A stretch of DNA of 64,000 bases, from NCBI GenBank assembly GCA_002633025.1, contig NMRB01000373.1, positions 224,199-288,198 on the forward strand. The letters are read 5' to 3'. Position numbers and translations under genes: made by a program. This document shows positions 57,413-64,000 of the stretch, piece by piece. The notes under the pieces were generated by a model. That model was not told the DNA's origin, did no database searches, and saw nothing but the letters and a program-made list of their open reading frames with translations. The stretch is from Notospermus geniculatus. Its lineage: Eukaryota; Nemertea; Pilidiophora; Heteronemertea; Lineidae. How positions within the stretch are numbered: position 1 is the stretch's first letter; each line of letters begins with the position of its first letter.

Positions 57413-58022
57413 GATGATAAAGGTGCTGTGGCTAGCCATAGTTGGAATGGCATATTTGCAGTCACGTGATCGAAGGCCCGGAGACGAGAGCCCTCGACAT
57501 CCGGAAGTGAAAGGAGAACCGGAATACAGCAAACAATTAAGTGCCATGACGGACCAACCACCGACTCGTACACATGTAGGCAATTGTAGGAGAATGTGTG
57601 CATTTTGTAAGACTCGCATGGAGCGAAGACATATCCTCCTGTGCCGCAGACATTGCGAACGAGGCAGCGGCAAAGCGTATGAGGTTTGTGGCCACGTGTG
57701 GGATGCATATCATCCCCGAGGTAGTAACAATAACAATAATGAAATTAAACTTAAAAATAATGGAACTAAATCCAAACAAAAAGATAAACAAAAGCAAACC
57801 ACAATTACCACGAATGGGAGCAAATCTAGTTATACTATAACAAATAGGCCTAACAATAATAGAAATCGATGGAGGTCACGCTATCGAAATCGAAATCGAT
57901 TTAGGAACCGCAATAGAAATGGTGTAAGGAATCGGAATAGGGCGAGAAATCGTCACGGGGGTTCTCGGAACTTGGGCAATGGTCACAATGAAAACAGCGG
58001 ACGAAGCAGACATAACTGGTGA
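57413..58022 (+). CDS. Secreted six-cysteine peptide precursor, eclosion-hormone-like
   Basis: The ATG at 57414 follows a polypyrimidine tract and AG (57411-57412), so this looks like the first coding exon behind a 5' UTR intron. The open frame is 202 codons, the longest in the window. Residues 1-17 look like a signal peptide (hydrophobic core LWLAIVGMAYL). Cysteines at 58, 62, 65, 77, 81 and 92 give C-x3-C-x2-C-x11-C-x3-C-x10-C. From memory, insect eclosion hormones have this order and spacing (x11-12 in the third gap), also with 'CAxCK' at cysteines 2-3 and a Gly-Lys pair before cysteine 6, both present here (62-66 and 86-87). Such peptides are neurohormones acting on membrane guanylyl cyclases in arthropods; the function here is inferred only. 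The rest (104-202) is Asn/Lys/Arg low complexity and may be intron: CCCGAG|GTAGTA at 57715-57726 is a good donor, leaving a ~102-residue product plus a further exon. The family call is moderately sure; the gene model beyond 57720 is not. Confidence 0.65.
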
Positions 58023-59283
58023 CGTCAGAACGTTCAACGAGAATGTGATTGGATACCAAACTCGTGTCTGTTGTGAGTGGATAATCAAACCGCCTGTGCA
58101 TGTCCTGGAGTACGCATAATCTAAACATCGCCGAGTTGTGTACGCTTTCGATGGATTGAGGGTCTTCTGCTGATCGAGAGAGGTCGCTGCTGATCATTCG
58201 AGGAGGGTGGCTGAAGGACATCATGATGGATTCGAAAATAGTCGGTGGGAAATTCTGCTGAAGTCGAAAGTCGGACGTCACGACACATACTTAAACAGGA
58301 CCGTGACTTCTGTTCGTTCCATGCGTAATTCTTTTGCCGCTTCACAGAATTTGAAGATGCATCGTGAGATTGCTACGTCGTTTCTCGCGCTGTGTGGTAA
58401 ATCGCGAGAAATGAATGACTCATCGGATCCTCTAAGTGATGTTGCAAGAGTCAGCATTAAATCTTGCGACTTCGCAGAGTTCAAATGTGACATCGCTTCA
58501 GTGACGTAATGACTAATTGTGTGTGACGTCATGGAAATATGCGTGAGGTGAAATTCATTGATACTTGAGAATTTCTGTGATCGACTTCCTTTCGAGTTAC
58601 AGATTTCATGTGTGGTTACTGAAAGTTTATAGGCACATTTTTCCTGATTAATATATCTGCTGATTTTGAGAGGACGTTAAATCATATTGAATATAATTGT
58701 GCAATTTTGTTTTCATCTAATATATTGTTACATCCCTACCGAACCTATTCGCCTTAAAATTAATGTCGAGTATTGTCATGTTGTACACCTCAGATGATAC
58801 CCCTTCGCTCATCCATCCATAAGATGTCGGTCATAATTTCTTAGTTTCTTGCTCAATGTCTCTGTGGGTCGTTTGCCCGGGTCGTTTGTGAAGTGGCTGT
58901 TCATTGCTGAGGTTGAGCAAAGGTTCAGGTGGTGTTCTGGTAAAGAACGCGTCTGTTCCGTGAATCTGGTGTTGTCCTTCAAATCCAGAACGACAACCGT
59001 CAAAACGTCGACCCGCTGAGGTTTGACATTTAGGTTTGGTGGTGAATTTGTACGGGAGCCTGCGGTCCAAGATTGAAATGGGAAATACTAGTTGTTTAGT
59101 CAGATCGATACCAGCGCCACATAGCGGATACATCGCGCAGGTTCCTCATTTAGAGAATGTGTTGCGTCTGTTGGGTACTAGGAATATCAGGGATGGTTGA
59201 CGATGATCAGCTCGATTCTGGTGGAGTATTACCAGTGGGCTACCCTAAGCCAGACGACGCGGTATCTCCCTGTTCAATAGACC
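58023..59283. other. Downstream flank of the peptide gene, nothing firm
   Basis: No canonical AATAAA soon after the stop. Short frames on both strands have no recognisable family. A next exon of the peptide gene could lie here, but I cannot pick it out. Confidence 0.3.
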
Positions 59284-59517
59284 ATTCTCAAATTGACGTA
59301 AACGAGAAAGATCTGCGCACTTCCGCCGAAATCGCAACCACAACCTCGGTGTGAAACTGAATGACGTGACGCAGAGAACCCCACGACAGTGACTTCGACG
59401 ACGTTGCGTCAGAGTCGACCATTGTTTAATGATGGATTGCGTCACGTCAGCTGGTTTCAGATCGAGGTCGTGGTTGCGATTTCGGCGGAAGTGCGCAGAT
59501 CTGCGAATTCGAGAATC
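59284..59517. mobile_element. Foldback MITE (AGATCTGCGCACTTCCGCCG)
   Basis: The 40-base arm starting at 59309 (AGATCTGCGCACTTCCGCCG, then AAATCGCAACCACAACCTCG) is inverted at 59463-59502. A weaker outer match, ATTCTCAAATT against ATTCTCGAATT, extends the ends. The loop holds a partial inner repeat (ATGACGTGACGCAG and GCGTCACGTCAG). Confidence 0.83.
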
Positions 59518-60169
59518 GTCTTTTCAGCATTGGTTGATGCCAATATGTCATCAATAGGCCAATAGGTTCGACACGGCGGCCGAAGATAAAACAAGTGGCC
59601 TACACTAACCTCTCTCATAGATTAAAAAAATGAATGTACCAATGTTGTCACACATTTATACAGATGCGTTACCGCCATCCTTAATACCACTTTCACTGAC
59701 GTCTTTTGGTTTATTTGGTCATCAGCAACATTTACCTCGTTGCTGCGCAAAGCTTCCGCATTTGACAGGTGCTGCCACCATCCGGATGGACACAGAACTA
59801 TAGGACATGGGTGATCGGTCACATCGAATGGAATGAGATTAGCCAGTCCTTCGCAACAGATATAGATGTATCATACTATTGGTGTATATTTATTATTTAT
59901 TATACAATTAAATCTTGTTTTATTTGACGAATTGGAAAATGACTGCCATATTGAAACAGAAGTACATAGCAGCTGACGTTTGCCCCCCCCCCCCTCGTGT
60001 GATGACCTTACCGGTAAGGAAGTAAAAAAGATTTGACGTAGGCCCTGTCTTAAAATTGAGGCCTCTACCTACGACAATACGAATCGTTCGTTCTGTCAGT
60101 TATGTCCGTCCGCCTCCCACGGTGGCGGATGGACATATTTTTAGAAATTCTGATGCATGGCCTATAGGG
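59518..60169. other. Single-copy stretch, nothing recognised
   Basis: Contains a poly-C run near 59982-59992 and an AT-rich patch near 59890. No gene or RNA recognised. Confidence 0.35.
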
Positions 60170-60296
60170 CTTTACAGCCTCCGAAACGCCAACACAAAAG
60201 TCTATACTTTTGTTCGCTGCTCTCTTCGTGGCATCGAACTATGGGATTGGCGTTCACGCTGGCGTTTCGGGGACTTCGCAGAAACTCTCGAATATT
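60170..60296. mobile_element. MITE (GAGTTTTCGCAAAGCCCCCG), copy 4, diverged and left-truncated
   Basis: Keeps CTCCGAAACGCCAACAC, the TCTCTTCGTGGCATCGAACT core and TGGCGTTTCGGGGACTTCGC, but the outer left end is missing. Confidence 0.8.
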
Positions 60297-60620
60297 GGCT
60301 GAAGACCCACATATAAGTCCGTAAATCCTATGATGACCGTGTACAATGGGCATTAGTTATCAAATCGAACGCCACAGTCCTGCAGCGGAGTTGTACCCAC
60401 TCAGGGACATTCGTGGAAATACTGTGGAAATCCATAGGACACACCAGAAAGGGCTAACGGCGATGTCTACGTCACGAAATCGACGAACTCAACCATCTTA
60501 GCTGAAATCTGTCAAATGGCACGTGTTGTCTATACAATGTATCAGTTTTGACATTTCGGTTAATTTTTACAACGAATTTACGTGCTAAGTTCCTAAAAAT
60601 AATTCTCAGTCCTTACAGCA

Positions 60621-60752
60621 TATAGAGTTTTCGCAAAGCTCCCTAAACGCCAACGCTAACGTCTATCCTTTTGTTTGGTGCTCTCTTCGTCGCATCGAAC
60701 AATGGGTTTGGCGTTCGCGTTGGCGTTTCGGAGGCTTGACGAAAACTCCCTA
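60621..60752. mobile_element. MITE (GAGTTTTCGCAAAGCCCCCG), copy 5
   Basis: Complete inverted ends (TAGAGTTTTCGCAAAGCTCC and GGAGGCTTGACGAAAACTCC) bordered by TA. The core is TCTCTTCGTCGCATCGAACA. Confidence 0.88.
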
Positions 60753-60967
60753 ATGTTACGAAGCGTACGTACATGTACATACATTCCATCATGGCTAATG
60801 TAGAATTTGACTCATGGTCTGAAGTCGGCTTGCAATGGTTAGTTGTTATGTATTTCTGTGTTTGTGTACATATTAAATAATGACGCAGGTAAAGTCTAGT
60901 CCTTCATAGTAGAGGAACTGCCCAAGTTGGCACTCGTGTACATAAACTCTCGTATATCGAAATGTAT

Positions 60968-61334
60968 ATTAAAGGAGCTCGACGTCCAAGTTGTAAACAA
61001 ACTGGTTTGTTTATAAACACTGGCCAGCAAACTAGTTTTATTCCTTCGTGAAGGTGGCAGCACCAGTAGCGCCCCCGTGATCGTTAGACTGGTGCCCGGT
61101 CCAATGCAACTCACTCAACCACTCACTGGTTCTCTATCCACGCTGTGCTGCCACCTATTGTCGGTGATATATACTGAAGTGAATATGTAGTCTCGCGCAG
61201 CCAACCGTTTCGTTCCGCAGGTACTGCGACACAAACGTTCGATCCTCAGATTCGGCTGGGTGACCGAGCGGCTGCATGGGTGACCGAGACTAGTGAATAT
61301 CGTGTTTACAACTTGGACGTCCAGCTCCTTTAAT
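60968..61334. mobile_element. 367 bp MITE (ATTAAAGGAGCTCGACGTCC)
   Basis: The 31-base ends (ATTAAAGGAGCTCGACGTCC, then AAGTTGTAAAC) are inverted at 61304-61334. The interior repeats GGGTGACCGAG twice. There is no long open frame and no clear target duplication. Confidence 0.87.
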
Positions 61335-62341
61335 CGACATGACTCCTCCGAGGGGGCAAAATTAGAATGCCCCTCTGTGAGATAAGGAAAATGGTCAGTA
61401 TATTGGTGATTTATTTCTTTGAAGAACGTTATCACGGGTGTACGTATATATCACGTAGGTGCATTTGCCACTGTGCTGGCATCTATTGCTAGAGTTTCAT
61501 ATATTATTTTTCATGTTCACTAGGTACTGGAAAGGGTTCTTTGGCGCCATCTCGCATCCAGTCTGTTCATTGCCATTGTACATATATATTGAAAGATGGT
61601 TGAGGTGGGAAGCCTTCGGCTGCAGAAGAGCACTTGGGTGGACCGAAATGGTTGTGGAAACATGGCTGTAGATACATATCTGCCATTGACAAAAATGACC
61701 AACTCCAAAAATATGTGATCAGAAGCATAAATTTTCTCCAGTTCTGCAGAAATTTCCCTTCCTTAGGCCTATGTGGCAGCTTGTAATAACACTATCTCCG
61801 GAAAAGAGATCTGATTTTAGAAGTATGGCTTCTCAAGTGCCCTAACAAATATCGCCACGTATTAAAACAGAAAATATTAACACGGTGTAAATTGGAATTG
61901 TTGTTCTTAATGAAATTTTTTTATGTCGGTCAAATGTACATACCACCGATCCTAAATACCACAAGTAAGTTGTTTTGAGATAATGAATTGTTTAAAATGT
62001 TGACATCAAAGAGAATGTAAGATAGACGCGGGGTATTGACCTCATGAAGACATACCTACTTGACCACGTAACTTGAAATTTTGTCTGAGCATACATCTAC
62101 TGCACGTGACCTGATCTCACGCAATATCAGTGTGATATTTTCGGGTTTGTGCCGACGTTGGTACCTCTCCCTTAGGGACTTTAACCCCCTTTTTAGAGCG
62201 AAAGCTCAAAAGAAAGGGTGGATATCTATAGTTGGTCTCCAGCACTGGAAACATCTCGATGTGATCACATACTCAGTATAGCATCTGTAGTTGTTTCGTA
62301 TCTACCAGTGTCCCCTCTTAAAGATTGACAGAAGACGCAGC
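61335..62341. other. Single-copy stretch, nothing recognised
   Basis: No gene, RNA or repeat recognised. Confidence 0.35.
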
Positions 62342-62513
62342 AATAGGAGCTGTCAGCGAGTTGACCACTAGGTGTCACTACGGCCCAATTCAATGCATCT
62401 AGCGGACCCGGTCATTATCGATCGAGCAGCAATCACGTAGATTTTCCTGTACATTGGTCCGCTAAGACTTTGCTGCCATCTGTTGGCAATATGCGCGGCT
62501 GACTGCTCCTATT
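62342..62513. mobile_element. 172 bp MITE (AATAGGAGCTGTCAGC family)
   Basis: Complete inverted ends AATAGGAGCTGTCAGCGAG and GCGGCTGACTGCTCCTATT. Internal TGACCACTAGGTGTCACTAC and TGGTCCGCTA match 45901-46072. The same length in both shows a fixed-size family. Confidence 0.9.
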
Positions 62514-64000
62514 TGACAAAAGGGGAGAAACAAATAGACGTGTTTTCAAAGCGTTCCCCAAAATGATACGGGCGGACATTCAGCAAAAGGAAAACTGACA
62601 AAAGTTGCAACGGGAGAGTGCACTGACGGAGCATAAACTTCAGCCACATGACACTTTGCCTCAGAAATGCCAGACCACGGGGTAGTACTATAGTGAGAAC
62701 CTCTACATGTATTTAGCCCCGATGGCAAAATGCAGTACATTGTATATCCATTCGTCATTAGCAGGACGATGGTCACTTGAAGTAATAGCTCTATCTGTAC
62801 AACCAAGTACACTGAGTGTACAGCACCGCTATGACTTCAATCCAGCACACCCCCACTGATTCGTGGGGACATTGCCTTTTACCACTTTGAGGACAGTGTT
62901 GCCGACTCATGGGCGGTAGAGACCCGTTGTTTTTTCCGGTGGGGTCACAAATGCATGAATTAAATTGACATCTACATGTAGATTGCATAAGCTCGATTTT
63001 AAACAAAGGTGCTTCATTCATTGATTACGTGTACATGTAGCATTCAGGAAATGTTTTCTGTTGTGAGTGAATTCCCATAAATTATAATGAGGTAGATTCC
63101 CTGATAGATGTATACAATTCTTTATTCTATTGTTGCCTGACATGGCAAAACTGCTTCCAATCTTAGGTGACTTCCTCTCCCTTTAGGCGATGTCGTTTTC
63201 GGTCAACTTTTTTTCCGAGATGTTTAGCTTGGGCATTATGAGTCCCTCATGCTTATTCATGAGTACTGTGTCCCTCATATATATTTATAAGTCACGTCGC
63301 TTCGTAGAGGACGGTTTTTGGGTTTTGACGGATTTGTTCCTTTTGCATGCCATGAGCATTTCCCTTCGTCGGCTAAAACATAAAGGACTTGACAAAATTT
63401 TATTTTTTTTCTATTTGTGTTGTGCAGCAATACCAAACTATATGTAAAGCATGTTCCAACTGAAGCATGTTCTAAAGTAGGTTCCAACCAAATGCGGTTG
63501 GCATTTTCCCGTGAAGTTCCACAGGTAGTCAATTCGCTGAGCTTCCTTCATTTCATCACCAATGAATGTGTCCAATGAACCCCATATAAAAACGCACTGT
63601 GACCCGGCCGCACCATAACACCTAACGCAGCCTCTTACAAAATCTCTGCGGCCATCAATTCAACATTTCGGCAAAGGAACAGCTAAGGGAATGTTGTACC
63701 TTTCTAAAATGAGCACTGGCCAACGAAAATGTTGGTAAGCAGAATGAAAATGTTGTTGGGGAACTTCACTATGGATGGCAGTCGTAGTCTATCAGTGCCA
63801 ACTGTCATTCACTGTCAGAATGAACTGTTGAATTCAAACTCACTGTTGGGAAGTGACTAACCAAAGTATTTTTGCATTCGGAAACCGTTTTGTGTTACCG
63901 GCAGTCAGACTTTCCTACCACTCTGCATTTGGTAGGAAAGTCTAACTAGTTTAACAAAATTACTGGCTATTTTGGGGAAAACTGAATCTCGGAAGATTTC
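62514..64000. other. Single-copy stretch to the window end, nothing firm
   Basis: An ATG frame at 63190-63447 (+, 85 codons, hydrophobic) has no recognisable family. A small hairpin AGACTTTCCTACCA ... TGGTAGGAAAGTCT lies at 63909-63942. No RNA gene recognised. Confidence 0.35.

Overview
This is eukaryotic, and specifically marine-invertebrate-like, nuclear DNA. Open frames are short and scattered, splice-like signals are present, and there are no operons or bacterial gene packing. It holds a tRNA-headed SINE family, more than a dozen kinds of short foldback elements (MITEs), many minisatellites and runs of N from a draft assembly. The one convincing gene encodes a small secreted six-cysteine peptide whose cysteine spacing matches eclosion hormone, a neuropeptide family known from arthropods and, from memory, from echinoderms. 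An echinoderm or another ambulacrarian is therefore my best guess for the source (about 50% sure). Amphioxus or a mollusc are the main alternatives.

Layout. 1-10332 is the first copy of a ~10.3 kb segment and 15847-26103 is the second, separated by a 5.5 kb spacer that carries a LINE tail, a SINE, a CRE-rich promoter-like palindrome and a (CGTCGTC)-rich repeat. 26515-30989 and 31085-35620 are a second pair (~4.5 kb). 38641-39330 and 39331-40011 are a third, exactly adjacent pair (690 bp). 43068-45055 and 45056-47148 are a fourth, exactly adjacent pair (~2 kb). All four pairs are direct, and together they make up more than half of the window. The copies differ by scattered substitutions, minisatellite length and clean presence/absence of foldback elements. 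This is what two alleles of a very heterozygous genome look like when laid end to end, although true tandem duplication is not excluded. 47149-64000 is single-copy, with dispersed MITEs and SINEs and the peptide gene at 57413-58022.

How the parts relate. No complete transposase or reverse transcriptase is visible. The mobile elements are non-autonomous, and their movement must have depended on enzymes encoded elsewhere. Because one copy of a pair often lacks an element present in the other, the window supplies its own empty sites. These show target duplications directly: TA for a 210 bp element at 8282, and 9 bp for a 310 bp element at 17598. Most other open frames are chance frames or lie inside repeats.
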